A stretch of DNA of 64,000 nt from Ichthyophis bannanicus (lineage: Eukaryota > Chordata > Amphibia > Gymnophiona > Ichthyophiidae), in assembly GCA_033557465.1 (NCBI GenBank), contig CM066031.1, forward strand, positions 1,231,545,312-1,231,609,311. Reading direction: 5' to 3'. The number at the start of each line of letters is the position of its first letter. Within the stretch, counting starts at the first letter, position 1. Under the pieces are notes generated by a model. That model was not told the DNA's origin and did not search any database. It saw nothing but the letters and a program-made list of their open reading frames with translations. Of the stretch, positions 34,095-45,558 are shown piece after piece. The position numbers were made by a program, and so were the translations under genes.

Positions 34095-34469
34095 TTTCCA
34101 CATTGGAAACATTTGTACTCACTTCTTGAGCATTCATCTGTGTGCTCAATGCTAACCATGATGCTCTGGACATTTCAGGTATAGTTATATGGGTGTCCTC
34201 GATGCATCAGTATGACTCTGAAGTCTGCAAACTCTTTGATCATCGTGGTTGGCTCAGAGGTTTCTGCGTTCTGGGTATCTCTTGTATCACTGAGATCTGT
34301 GTACTGGGGCTTGCATGCCTTGGCTTTCCAGGTGTTGCTCTAAGGTTCACAGACTCTCTGTAGCTGATCAGTTCTAGGGTTGCTTACACTGTACTCTCCA
34401 TCTGTTGTTCTGAAGTCTGTGTGCTCTGTGCACAACAGTCAATGCTTTAGAGAGTGCACATTCTGTGCA
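34095..34469 (+). repeat. Degenerate minisatellite I, left part
   Basis: Loose repeats built on words such as TCTGTGTGCTC, CTCTGAAGTCTG, TGTGTACTGG and CCATG run up to the left end of DIRS copy C. They resume immediately after it at 40164. The unit is irregular (roughly 45-60 bp). Confidence 0.55.
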
Positions 34470-34660
34470 ATCTCCAGAAACAAGCAGAAATGCAGTCTTC
34501 ACATATGGGTGAACGTCACTGACGGAGCCCACATGGGAATGCTCCCCAGCATTCAATAGAAAAGCCTTTGGGAGTACTCCACCACCTGTGTGCCTGCCTT
34601 CCCAACTCCTCTCCTCAGTTCTTCATTTTCCATGGAGCCGGTAGGACGCATCAAAAAACT
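34470..34660 (+). repeat. DIRS copy C left inverted terminal repeat
   Basis: It begins ATCTCCAGAAACAAGCAG and includes AGTCTTCACATATGGGTGAA and AATAGAAAAGCCTTTGGGAG, which pair with the right end around 40020-40135. The same arrangement is seen in copies D and F. Confidence 0.85.
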
Positions 34661-34854
34661 ACCCTTTTTTTGTGCAACATTGTGCTTCTGCCTTCCCATC
34701 AACACAGGTTCCGTCGAGTCTGACACCAGTCCTGATAATTCTTTCATTTTTTATTTTCAAATTTTCTATAAATTTTCATTGCGGTTTTCACCGCTAAACT
34801 AGGCCTCTAGGACTCCATAGCCTTCTCTTCCATCTCGAAGACAACTTTTAAGGC

Positions 34855-36817
34855 ATGGAAAAGCCAGTCAGTGGTTTCAAAAAATGTACAAAGTGTGCCA
34901 GTAGCATCTCAGCCACTGATAAACATGACTGGTGTCTAAAATGTTTGGATTCTGAACATCAACCCAATTCTTGTTCTTTGTGTCAATAAATGACAAAGAG
35001 AGGCCTCAAGAACTGAGCCAGATAATTTGGATCATTGTTCACCTCGGACTCTGTTTCAGTGGCTTTCTCTTCATCGAGGGCATTGACTTCCTCTCATGGG
35101 TCTCAAGTATCTTCAAAGTCCAAATACAAAAGTAAGTCAAAGTCTCTGGCCATTCCCAAATCCTTGGCATCAGCATCAAAGAGTGATACCGAGGCCAAAG
35201 AGAAGTCCTAAGCATCGTGATTCCCCTAGAGGTGTTTCCGCTGCAGACTACCCAGCCACACAGCCCTGGTGGGAGGATCTGTCCTCCAAAGAACAAGTGG
35301 GGCTCCAGGACGCTCCTGAGGCATTGACCTCTGGAGAGCTACCAATTTCATGTTCTGGGATAGTGGCTCAGAGCCCCATAGATGATTCCACCCAAACATC
35401 GGCCATCTCCCTAGACCAATGCATACTGGCTCTTAAGAGGAATTTGGCAGCACTACTGGCAGCCTTGGTATCAATAACATTGAGAGCTTCAGGAGTGCAG
35501 GCTTCGGCATTGAGCCTACAGCCAGGCATATCGGGCCCTAGGGAGGCCCTCAAACCAGCATCATCGGAACCCCCAAGGTTGATACCTTCATTGGAGCTGA
35601 TTGATAACCCCGGAATTCAACAGACTCAGATCACCATAGCTCTCGGTTCCGATGTCTCAGAGTATCAGTATCAGCATCGATCTTTCAATGTCCATGAAGC
35701 ATCGAGGTCAAACCCAAGACCGCTGATACTTTGATTTCTTACCGAACTCTGATTCCAGTTCTTCAGAATCTGACAAGGGGCCACTCGATTCCCGAGAATT
35801 TCCAGACATCCTTTCAGTTCCTTCGCCGCCTCAAGAACGGCGTTAGTCCACACCAGAAGATATATTCTTTCAGGAATTCATATGTGACATGGAATCAGGG
35901 CTCGCCATCACAGTAGCCTTGGAAAAGAAATCGAGGACAGAGGAATTAGAGATATTCCAATACCCTCCCATACCCAAGGAGGCGGCTACATTACCTGTGT
36001 ATCATATCCTGCAGGATCATGCTCTGCGTGTGCGAGGCCCCCCTCACGGTTTCGCCTATCAGCAAGAGACTCGATACCATGTACTGAGTACCACAGTGCC
36101 CAGGTTTCAAAAAACATCAGTTCCCCCACCACTCAATGGTGTTGGAATCAGCAATGCGCCAAATAAAGAGCTCTGAACCATCCATCCATGCCACACCTGG
36201 CAGAGGTTCGAGAACACTCGATGCCTTTGGGTGTCGGTGCTTCCAGGTATGCATGTTGGCCTCCAGAATCAGCTCTTATATGCTGTACATTAGCATGTTT
36301 CTGAAGGATGTCACCAGGAATCTGAAAATTTCACCTCCCCAGCTTCCTGAGGTTAAGCAGAGTGCATTCCAGACACTCATCAAGCAAGGCCAGAATACAT
36401 CTAAGTTTCTTACCAGGGCCTTTGAATGAACAAGCAGAGCTGCAGCAATCTGCATTGGGGTTCGCAGAATGGACTGGTTACAGGCCACAGATCTCAAGCA
36501 ATGGGTCTAGGATAAACTGGCCAATATCCGATGTACTGGGGAAAATCCTTTTGGCAAAGATTGGAAGGAAAAAGCAGGGGAGATTGAAACAGATGATCTC
36601 ACCCTAAAACGCTTTTCCAGGAAAACAGTTGATCCATCCAAGAAGAAGGTTCTTCCCAAGAAATATTTCTATTCAAAAAAGAGGTGATACTATCCTTCTT
36701 ACCTGCCTTCAACCTCAGCATCCTCAACAGAGGCACCGGGTCCCTCTCCAAACCAAGACTCCCAAGGCTCCTAAGCCTCAACCAGCTACACAGGCACAAC
36801 CTGCACCTGGTTTTTGA
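34855..36817 (+). pseudogene. DIRS copy C gag
   Basis: It starts with ATG at 34855 and the finger SGFKKCTKCASSISATDKHD, then WCLKCLDSEHQPNSCSLC; TAA at 34987 follows. The next long frame (about 35096-35734) is a low-complexity region with SSKEQVGLQDAPEALTSGEL, as in copy F. After shifts come CPGFKKHQFPHHSMVLESAM, RTLDAFGCRCFQ (about 36100-36250) and a P/Q/K-rich tail ending QPAPGF and TGA (GGT TTT TGA, 36809-36817). Pol begins in the +1 frame across it. Confidence 0.8.
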
Positions 36818-38640
36818 TTCCTTCCTAGAGAGCATTGTCAGTCTGCCGCTGGAGGGCCTCCAGCCCCTCCACATAGTAGGCACATTTTGTCACTATGCCC
36901 TCATGTGGCACCTCATAAGATCAGAGCATTGGACACTCCAGATTGTCCAAAGGGCTTATCAGCTTCACTTCAAAAGCTTACCCCACACCAGTTTCCCCAG
37001 GGGTTATCCCACACAACTCTTTCAAAGCACTGTCTTAAAAGAAGAGGTGACCACCCTTATCCCAGGGTGCCATAGAAAGAGTTCCTCCTGCTCAGGAAAG
37101 GATGGGCTTCTACTCTCCATATTTTTTCATTCTAAAGAAATCAGAAGGATTCAGGCCCATCTTCGATCTCAGAGATCTAAACAGTTTCATGGTCCAAGAA
37201 AAATTCAGAGTGATTTCCCTAGGAACTCATCTGCCATACCTCCAGAGACACGATTTGCTATATTCTGTAGACCTAAAACAGGCATACACACATTTACTGA
37301 TCCAATGCTTGCACAGACAATATCTATGTTTCATGTTTCAAGGAAACCATTATTAATATTGGGTTCTCCTTTTTGGTCTAGCCTCTGCCCCAAGAGTCTT
37401 CATAAAATGCAAGGCAGTCATCGCTGCCTACCTACACACCTTGGGGGTATTCGTCTTTCCTTACTTAGACTGCCCCTCCACCTCACTATCACAGTGCTCC
37501 AACATCTGTGCTTTGTCATAAATGTTCCAAAGTCTCCACCCCAACAACTGGAGTTTATCGGAGCGCTCTTAGACACCCAACAGGTCTGAGCTTTCCTCCC
37601 ACAGGATCACTGTGCCCACCTCATCGAGCTGGCAAAAGGGGCGCAGAAGCAAAGCAGAGTAAAAGCTTGAGAGATGTTATGACTATTAGGACACATGGCC
37701 TTCATAGTCCATGTCATCCCCTATGCTCGAATACACATGCGGCAAGCACAGTGGACTGTTTTCTCAGTGGATGCAAGCGAAGGGGCATCTCAGAGACAAG
37801 ATCCATATTATTCCTCAACCGATTATGTCCCTTCAGCGATGGTGTTCCCCACAAAACCTACTCATTGGGTCACCTTTTCAGATCCCTCCACCTCAATACA
37901 CCCTGATGAGGGATGCTTCCAAGCTGGGTTGGGGGGGGGGGGGGCGCATCTGAATGACCTGACCACACAGAGGCTGTGGACACCACAGGAATCTGCCCTG
38001 TAGATCAACCTGCTAGAACTACAGACACTGACAAATGCTCTTTGGGTTTTACAACCTCAACTTTCGAAGCAGCCTGTTCTGCTCAGGATAGACAACCAAG
38101 TTGTCATATTCTACGTGAACAAACATGGGGAATGGGGTCCCATCCCCTCTGCAAGGAAGCAATTCACCTATCGTCCTTTTCCATCTCTCACCACATTCAC
38201 CTCACAGCGGTGTGCCTCCCGGGCGAACTCAGTCCTAGTAGACAAGCTACGCCGTATCCTTCATCCACACAAATGGACCTTGAATTGGAAGACGGCTGCT
38301 CGGATCTTCCACTCTACTCTTCTGTTCCAGGGTTTCATCCTTGCACCGACAGGCCCTGGATGCCTTCCTTCTCTGTTGGAGACAGAGACTGCTCTATGCA
38401 TTCCATACCATCCCCTTGATATTCAAGATACTTTTCACAGGCCGGCAGTGGCTTGATGATTCTCATAGTCCCTTGCTAGCCCTGTAACTGTGGTTTCCTC
38501 TGTTTCTTCACCTTGCGCAGATTCAGCCACTCAACCTGGAATGTGCTACTCTCTCAGGACCACAGGACACTTCTCCATCCCATTCTTCCTTCCCTACCTC
38601 TGACAGCATGGCTGCTGAAGGGCTAGTGCTAGTCAACCTC
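36780..38640 (+). pseudogene. DIRS copy C pol (RT, RNase H)
   Basis: Blocks in order: HLVFDSFLESIVSLPLEG, GFYSPYFFILKKSEGFRPI, RDLNSFMVQEKFRVISLGT, DLLYSVDLKQAYTHLLI, then FPYLD followed by a deletion that removes the second Asp of YLDD (about 37470). RNase H keeps RDASKLG, but its GWG motif is disrupted by 14 consecutive G residues (37931-37944). NKHGEW and a PDIDLFA-like region are fragmentary. The frame overlaps the start of the recombinase. Confidence 0.8.
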
Positions 38641-39645
38641 AACCTACCACAGGCAGTTAAGGATATCCTTGCATCTCATAAGGACTCCACCAGATGATCT
38701 TCTGCCTGCAAATGGCATAGGTTTGCCCTCTGGTACTCCCCAATGGACATTGACCCCTTTTCTTGCCAGGTGGAGTCATCTCTACAATATCTTCTCCACT
38801 TATCCTTGACAGGTCTTAAAACCAACTCAGTGAGAGTTCACTTTAGTGCCATTGCAGCCTCTCACAGACCAGTAGTTGGACAGCCTATTTCCTCACACTG
38901 CCTAGTAGCATTCTTCATGCGGAGCCTCCTGCTGTCCAAGCCACCCATTAAGCCACTTCCAGTGGTCTGGGATCTGAATGTAGTTCTGGCACAACTTCTA
39001 AAGCCACCTTTCAAACCTTTAACCACCTGTTCACTGAAGTTTCTAGCTTGGAAGGTCATCTTCCTTATTCCCCTCACTTCAGCTCACCACATCGGTGAGC
39101 TTCAAGCTCTAGTGGCGGATCCCCCCTATACTCTGTTCCACCATGACAAGGTTGTTCTTCATACCCATCCAGACTTCCTCCCAAAGGTTGTTTCCTCTTT
39201 CCATCCAAAGCAATCAGTAATCCTCCCAAATTTCTTCCCTAGACCACATGTGTCTTGGGCTGAAGCAGCACTATACACTTTAGACTGCAAGCGAGCACTG
39301 GCCTACTACTTGGATAGAACTAAAGATCATGGAAGATCCTCTCAATTATTCATTTCCTTTGACGAAATGTACTCTATGTAGATGGATAGCAGATTGCATT
39401 TCTTTTGCTTATGCACAAGCAGGACTGTCTTTGGAGGGTCATGCCACTGCTCATAATGTGCGTGTATGGAAACCTCCGTAACCTATCTCTGTTCAGTATC
39501 TATTGAGGATATCTGCCGGGCAGCTACCTGGTCCTCCATTCATACTTTTGCTGCACACTACTGTCTGGACAGAGACTCCCGTTGAGATGCTGTCTTTGGC
39601 CAAGCTGTACTCCAGCACGTCTTTGGGACTTAAACTCAACTCCTA
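38605..39645 (+). pseudogene. DIRS copy C tyrosine recombinase
   Basis: A start-like ATG (SMAAEGLVLVNLNLPQAVKD) overlaps the pol end. The long frame 38743-39381 shows LSLTGLKTNSVRVHFSAIAA, FFMRSLLLSKPPIKPL, VIFLIPLTSAHHIGELQALV and PRPHVSWAEAALYTLDCKRA. The first catalytic Arg is His (SAHH, CpG-type decay). The HxxR box (AHNVR, about 39435) and the Tyr (HTFAAHYCLD, about 39545) remain in other frames. It is inactive. Confidence 0.85.
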
Positions 39646-39820
39646 CTTTCCATCCCAGACTTCTACAAAATACCAGACTATCATTGGGGGAGTATCGCCT
39701 CCTGGAATTGAACCCAATGGCCCACAACTCTTCGAGACTCTTTGGCTACAAGTTTTTTACCTTAGGGATCACACTTCTTTCCCCCCCCCCCTTCTGGTAC
39801 ATGGGAGCTAGTGAGTCCCA

Positions 39821-40163
39821 TATGTGAAGACTGCATTCCTGCTTGTTCCTGGAGATAGTGTAGATACCTGTAACAGTTGATCTCCAGGTACAGCAGGAAT
39901 CAATCTTCACAACCCTCCCTCCTCCCCTAGGAGTTGTAGGGTTCTTTTATTTTCTTCTTCTTTTCAGCTACAAACTCAACTGACAAGAGGAGTTGGGAAG
40001 GTGGGAAGGCAGGCATGCAGGCGCAGTGGAGTGCTCCCAAAAGCTTTCCTATTGGACACTGGGGAGCGTTCCTGCGCAGGTCTGAAAGCAACGTTCACCC
40101 ATATGTGAAGACTGATTCCTGCTTTTCACAGAGATCACCTGTTACTGGTGAGTAACTATGCTT
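39821..40163 (+). repeat. DIRS copy C ICR and right terminal repeat
   Basis: The ICR (39821-39912) carries the complement of the left end (ATTCCTGCTTGTTCCTGGAG) followed by the complement of the right end (GTTGATCTCCAGGTACAGCA). The right terminal repeat follows and ends GAGTAACTATGCTT at about 40163. Confidence 0.85.
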
Positions 40164-41118
40164 TCCATGTATTATTTTAAGATTTGTACACTCTGCAATC
40201 CTGGTAATGCTGTAGTATCTGCACATCCTGTAAACTCTTTGTATTACTCTAGGATCTACATTCCAGGCTTTGTACTGGTGGTGGCATGTGAGATGTGTTC
40301 CACTTTGCTCTGGAGTCTGCTCACTGTGTGCATTCTGTATCTTGCCCTGTTTAGTGTCTGTTCTATTACCTCCTGGTGAAAATTCATATCTTGCCTGTCC
40401 TGTGTCTTCCCTAAGGGCGCTGGTATGTTCTTGGCAATTCATTTTCTTGTTGGAGACCACATGCCTTGTGTACCTCAGGTCTAATCCTGGAAGTTGCGAA
40501 TCTCTTCGGGCCTTGTTTTGGAGGTGCATGAGGAGTGTTCTCCAGATTTGTATTTGAGGGACTGTATGCCCTGTGTACCCTATGACTGTCTGAGGATTCC
40601 ACATTCTGTGCACTCCATGTCTGTATCTGAATGTTGCATGTTCTGGGTGCTCAATTTCTTGTGTTGAAAGCTCCACGCTCTGTGCCCTCCATGTTTTATG
40701 CTGAAAACCTTATGCTTTGTGTACTCGATGTTTTGCACTGGAAATTCCATGACCTGTATGCTCTATGGCTTAGTCTGAGGCTGCTCGTCATGTGCTCTCT
40801 GTCTTGCTTTAAAGGCTGCACTCCCTTTGCAAGGACATTCTATGTGTACTCCATCTCTGACAGAAACACTAGTGTTCTGTGCAACCCAGAATTTGTACAT
40901 GGGGTGATGCATTCTGTGTGTTCCATGTCCTGTTGCGGAGCTTGCTCAGTCGATACGTTCAGTCCTTTGTTCTGGAGCCTGAGGGCTCTTTCTTCTGGAG
41001 AGATCTGCATACAATGGAAGCACTGAATGTAGATCTCTCTCATGTATATTAATTGTGATTATCCTGAAAACCTGACTGGCTAGGTGCACCCTGAGGACTG
41101 ATTTGAGAACCCTTGTTC
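40164..41118 (+). repeat. Degenerate minisatellite I, right part, with a MITE fragment
   Basis: Repeats of CTCTGTGTGCTCCATG, TCTGTGCACTCCATGTC and CTGAAGGCTGC-like words continue the array left of DIRS copy C. At about 40975-41118 a piece of the palindromic MITE (AGAGATCTGCATACAATGGA, GAAAACCTGACTGGCTAGGT) is inserted. The long plus-strand frame here is repeat-driven and not a gene. Confidence 0.6.
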
Positions 41119-41404
41119 TGGAGGCTGCAGAGTCTGTCTGCTCCATGTCTTGTTTCCCATCAGCCCCGGTCGGCTTAACAGAACTGCGAGAGGGAAACCC
41201 TCCCTTCGCGGCTCTGAAAGCCGTGCCGAAGAGAGTGATTGAGGAAGGGCTCTGCCGGACAGGAGGGAGGGCTCTGTTGGGCGGGCGGGGCCCCCACGGG
41301 AGACACTTGATTCTGCCGCTGCCAGGGCGGCAGCGGCAGCAGCAGCAGCAAGTTAGTTTTTTCTTTTAAAGTTTCCTTGGGCTGATGGGGGGGGTTAGGA
41401 CTGG
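41119..41404. other. GC-rich segment leading into minisatellite II
   Basis: A GC-rich stretch with GCCGCTGCC, GGCGGCAGCGGCAGCAGC and a T-run precedes one minisatellite II unit (41377-41404). A similar GCAGCGGCAGCAACTTG and T-run lies at the edge of the hAT palindrome near 60560. The two places may share a source. Confidence 0.4.
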
Positions 41405-41575
41405 ATCTCCAGGAGCAAGCAGGAATGTAGTCTTCACATATGGGTATCGTCGGTACCGACGGAGCCTGTGCGGGAATGCTCCCCAGCGTCCATAGGAAAG
41501 CTTTTGGGAGCATCCCACATTGCCTGTGTGCTGCCTTCCCACCTTTCCCAACTGTCCCTCTCCAGTTCTTCATTT
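41405..41575 (+). repeat. DIRS copy D left inverted terminal repeat
   Basis: It starts ATCTCCAGGAGCAAGCAGG, continues through AGTCTTCACATATGGGTA and ends near CCCTCTCCAGTTCTTC. It pairs with 47203-47365, where AACTGGAGAGGG and AAAGCTTTCCTATAGGACAC are found. It lacks the outer segment present only at the right end, an asymmetry expected for DIRS. Confidence 0.9.
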
Positions 41576-41810
41576 TCTGTGGAGCCGACAGGTCACACAT
41601 CCTGTCACCGCAGAAAATTTCCCTTCTTATTCTTCTTTTTTCTGGTTGCGTCTGTCTTCCCTCGATGCTATACCGGTACCACCAGTTCTTCTTTTCTTTT
41701 TTCTAAAAAAACCCGCCAAAAACCTTTGTTTCTGGAGTCTTTCTCCAGTAATTTTCTTTTCGGGTGCCACGCACCATTTTTGGCACTAGGCCCAATTGTT
41801 TTCCCTCAAG

Positions 41811-43645
41811 ATGGAAAATCCTGCTTTGGGTTTTAAAAAGTGTTCTAAAAGTGGCGCTACCATATCCGTCACCGACACCCATGAGTGGTGCCTCAAATGT
41901 TTAGGCCCTGACCACTATATTTCAGAATGTGTTGCCTGTGGGATGATGTCGAAAAGGGGCCGGCAAATCTGAGCTGCTAAACTTAGCACCCTTTTTCCCT
42001 CCGATGCAGCCTCCGTGGCATCTACGTCTTCCAGGGCTTCATCTTCCTCCCATGGATCTCAGGTAACTAAACATAAATCTGGCCGGTCCTCAAAGGGTAG
42101 ATCTCCTTCTAAGTATCGAGGGACTTTCACCGGCAAAATTGCCCCGGCGGGAGACTTCAGGTTCCAAAGCACTAACAGGGCTCCAGGATGTTCTCGAGGA
42201 CTCAACCTCGACAGAACTACTGGTGCCATGCTCTGGGGTTCTGTCTGCTTCATCCGGCACCGATACCCAAGCATCGGCAGCGTCAATAGACCAGAGATTC
42301 TTGGCTATTGAACGCAGTCTGGTGGCTCTTCTCATGGCCTCGATGCCCCTGAAACCGCTTCAGACAATTCAACTGGTACTGGCATCGACTCCGGTACCGG
42401 CACTGACTGCATCGACATTGGCAGGTATTCTACCAGGACCGAGTCATACGTCTCTATCCAGCATCGACAAGTCGGTACCGGACTACTCCGATGCCGACTT
42501 CGATCGGTACTGGTACCGTGCCTTGCACGATCACCCGGATCGGAGATACTTCGAATCCTCGGATGAGTCTGAAGACTCTGAAAGCTCTGCCGATACCAGA
42601 GTACTTCTTCCTGAGGACTCCTCTTCTCCTCAACGTAGGATGTCTCCACCAGAGGATATGTCCTTTCAGGATTTTATCCGAGATGTGGCTCGAGTTCTTT
42701 CCATCACAGTGGCACCTGAAAAAGAGCTTAGGGCAAAGGAATTAGAAATCCTACAATACCTAAAGCTCCCAAGGAGGCAGCTACCTTACCTATTCATGAG
42801 ATCTTGCATAATCTTATGTTAAGGATGTGGGAAACACCTCTGACCACATCTCCTCACTCTCGAAGACTCGACACCATGTATCGAGTTCCTCCTTGTCCTG
42901 GGTTTCAGAAGACTCAATTACCACACCATTCCATGGTGGTGGAATCAGCCATGAGACGGATAAAGAGTGCAAGAAGACATACATCTAATCCTCCAGGACG
43001 TGAGTGCAGGACTCTTGACGCCTTTGGACGTCGATCCTTCCAGGCTTCCAGGTTTCTGCTAGGATCAGTTCCTATATCTTGTATATGGGAATGTTCCTTA
43101 AGGAGATCACAGGAGACTTAGAGCTGATGAGCCCTCTCCTTCCTGATGATAAAAGGCAAGATTATCTTGCTCTTGTTAAACATACTCAGGATGTTTCCAA
43201 GTTTGTGAATCGTGCAGCCTTTGACTGTTTTGAATGCATAAGCAGAACCTCTGCTATTGCCATAGGTGCATGTAGAATTGCCTGGCTCCAGACATCTGAC
43301 TTGGAAATCTGGGTACAAGACAAACTGGGGAATATACCTTGCACAGGAGAGAATCTCTTTGGCAAAAATTGGCAGGAAAAAGCTAATGAAATAGATGCTG
43401 ACAATATCACTTTGGATAGATTGTCTAAATCTACAGCTAATCCTGCGAGGAAAAGATCCTCTAAGTTACCATTCTTCAGCAAGAAGAAAATGTTTTACCC
43501 CTCCTATACCCAGCAGGGACATCGTTTAGGTCAGTCTGCCCAAAAGGGACAGCACCAACAACCTAGGCAACAAAGGAAACCAAAAGCAGCTAAGCCTCAA
43601 CTGGCTCAGCAGACAGCCTCCACAGGGGCTTTGACGCCTGTCTAG
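41811..43645 (+). pseudogene. DIRS copy D gag
   Basis: The start is ATG 41811 (MENPALGFKKCSKSGATIS). The Cys/His finger continues with HEWCLKCLGPDH and CVACGMMSKRG, ending in TGA 41970-41972; one finger Cys is replaced by Ser (KCSKS). The Ser-rich linker (42015 on) is in the same frame. After shifts: PEDMSFQDFIRDVARVLSIT (about 42650), LDTMYRVPPCPGFQKTQLPH, MVVESAMRRIKSARR, RTLDAFGRRSFQ and IAIGACRIAWLQTSDLEIWV. The end has a Lys/Gln-rich tail and, in the frame parental to pol, GGG CTT TGA at 43626-43634. A neighbouring frame runs to 43645 because of an indel. Confidence 0.82.
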
Positions 43646-45558
43646 AGAACTTTGCCTTCCTGGCCCTGAACGGCCCAGAACCCCCCACCATCCCAGGAAG
43701 GTTATGTCATTTTGCCCCCAGATGGGGTCAGATAACAGCAGAAAATTGGACTCTATCTATTGTAAGAGAGGGGTACAAGCTTCATTTCCTCAGCATGCCC
43801 CCTCCTACAATAGTAAGACAGTTCAATTCTCAGACCTCTCTCAATGACCGGTTAGGTCAAGAGGTCACTATGCTCCTTGCTCAAGGGGCAATAGAAGAGG
43901 TACCCATTCCCCAAAGGGGTACAGGGTTTTACTCCCCCTATTTCCTTATTCTAAAGAAAACAGGAGGACACAGACCCATTCTAGACCTCAGAGAATTGAA
44001 CAAATTCCTGTTCAGAGAGAAGTTCAAAATGATTTCTCTAGGAACTCTGCTGCCATACCTTCAGAGTCAGGATTGGCTTTGTTCTCTAGATCTCAAGGAT
44101 GCATACACTCATGTTCTCATCCATCCATCTCACTGAAAGTTCCTTTGCTTCCTATTTCAAGGGAAGCACTACCAATACAGGGTTCTTCCTTTTGGCCTGG
44201 CCTCTGCACCAAGGGTGTTCACAAAATGCATGGCTGTGGTAGCAGCATTTCTCCGCACCCTGGGAATATTCGTCTTCCCTTACTTAGACGACTGGCTCAT
44301 TCGAGCCCCTTCAGAGCCAGAGGCCAGGGTTGCTCTGTCTTGCACAATGCGCATCCTTCAGTATTTGGGACTTGTCATAAACTTCCCAAAGTCCAACCTT
44401 GCTCCCACTCAATCCCTAGAGTTTATAGGAGCTCTTCTGGATACCAGACAAATGAGGGCCTACCTTCCACAGCCCCGCTGCCTTCGCATTGTGCAGTTAG
44501 CTTCCCAAGCAGTGCTATAACCTCACCTCACTGCTCGGGAAATGTTACAGTTCCTAGGCCACATGGCATCCACCGTGCATGTGGTTCCTTATGCTCACCT
44601 CCATATGAGGGCAGCCCAGTGGACCTTATCCACTCAGTGGACACAGGCGTCAGGTTGCCTGTCAGACAAAATAGCAAACTCAGATCGCCTTATTTTGTCC
44701 CTCCAATGGTGGCAGTCACCCAAAAATCTTTTGGTGGGGTCTCCTTTTCAACAACCCCTACCCCAAGCCACTCTAACAACAGATGCTTCACAGGTGGGTT
44801 GGGGAGCCCACTTGCAAGGCCTCTCTACCCAGGGTACCTGTATCCCACAGGAGGCTTATCTCCATATCAATCTCCTGGAGCTCAGAGCAATCTTCCTTGC
44901 TCTTCGAGTATTTCACACCCAGCTCAGCTACAAGACAGTCCTAGTTCAAATGGACAATCAAGTAGCCATGTTCTATGTGAACAAGCAGAGCGGAACAGGC
45001 TCTCTGTCGCTCTGCAACGAAGATTTGCGACTATGGTCCCTCGCCAGAGAGCATCAGATTCATCTCCTTGTGGTGTATCTTCCAGGCATTCAAAACTCTT
45101 GGGCAGACAGACTCAGTCGAGTTCTTCTTTCACACAAATGGTCTCTCCATGCAGACCAGGTGACCAAAATTTTTCAAATTTGGGGAACCCCGGACATAGA
45201 CCTCTTTGCAAGTCCGCTGAATGCCAAACCTCCCCGGTTCTGTTCCAGAATTCTAGCTCGAGGTTGTCAGGCCAGGGATGCTTTCCTCCTCCATTGGGGT
45301 CAGGACTTCCTGTATGCCTTTCTACCCATTCCCCTAATTCCCAAAACCCTGTTCAAGCTTCAGAGAGACAGAGGTCATATGATCCTCATAGCTCCACGTT
45401 GGCCATGGCAAAAGTGGTACCCTCTGCTTCTACATCTCTCTCAAGCTCCGCCTCTGGAGTTAGGATCTCCTCCTGATCTCCTTTCTCAAGAGGACGGGAT
45501 GCTGTGGCATCCCAATCCCCAGTCTCTGCATCTCAGGGCCTGGTTGCTGAAAGCCTAG
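43594..45558 (+). pseudogene. DIRS copy D pol: reverse transcriptase and RNase H, two in-frame stops
   Basis: Pol copies element RNA to DNA and removes RNA. The frame opens at 43594 (RGFDACLENFAFLALNG) and runs to 45558 with only a TGA at 44134-44136 (Arg codon decay) and a TAA at 44518-44520. RT blocks: FYSPYFLILKKTGGHRPILD, LCSLDLKDAYTHVLIHPSH, YQYRVLPFGLASAPRVFTKC and the catalytic YLDD at 44281-44292. RNase H: TTDASQVGWGAHL (Asp at 44781), LLELRAIFLALRVF, VLVQMDNQVAMFYVNKQ and YLPGIQNSWADRLSR. The C-terminal region has TPDIDLFASPLNAK and LIAPRWPWQKWYPLLL; methyltransferase-like domains have been described after RNase H in DIRS pols, but I cannot confirm one here. Confidence 0.9.

Larger units (their letters stand above)
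34470..40163 (+). mobile_element. DIRS retrotransposon copy C, complete but decayed
   Basis: It has a left inverted terminal repeat, gag, pol, recombinase, an ICR (39821-39912) and a right terminal repeat. The flanks join as ...CTGTGC|TCCATG..., restoring a minisatellite motif, so no target duplication was made. This is the known behaviour of DIRS elements. Coding regions carry many frameshifts and some deletions. It is closely related to copy F (shared gag text and shared poly-G expansion). Confidence 0.9.

Noticed and set aside
40095..40676. 193-codon minus-strand ORF
   Set aside because: It runs from the DIRS copy C terminal repeat into minisatellite I, crossing an element boundary, and has no recognisable domain.
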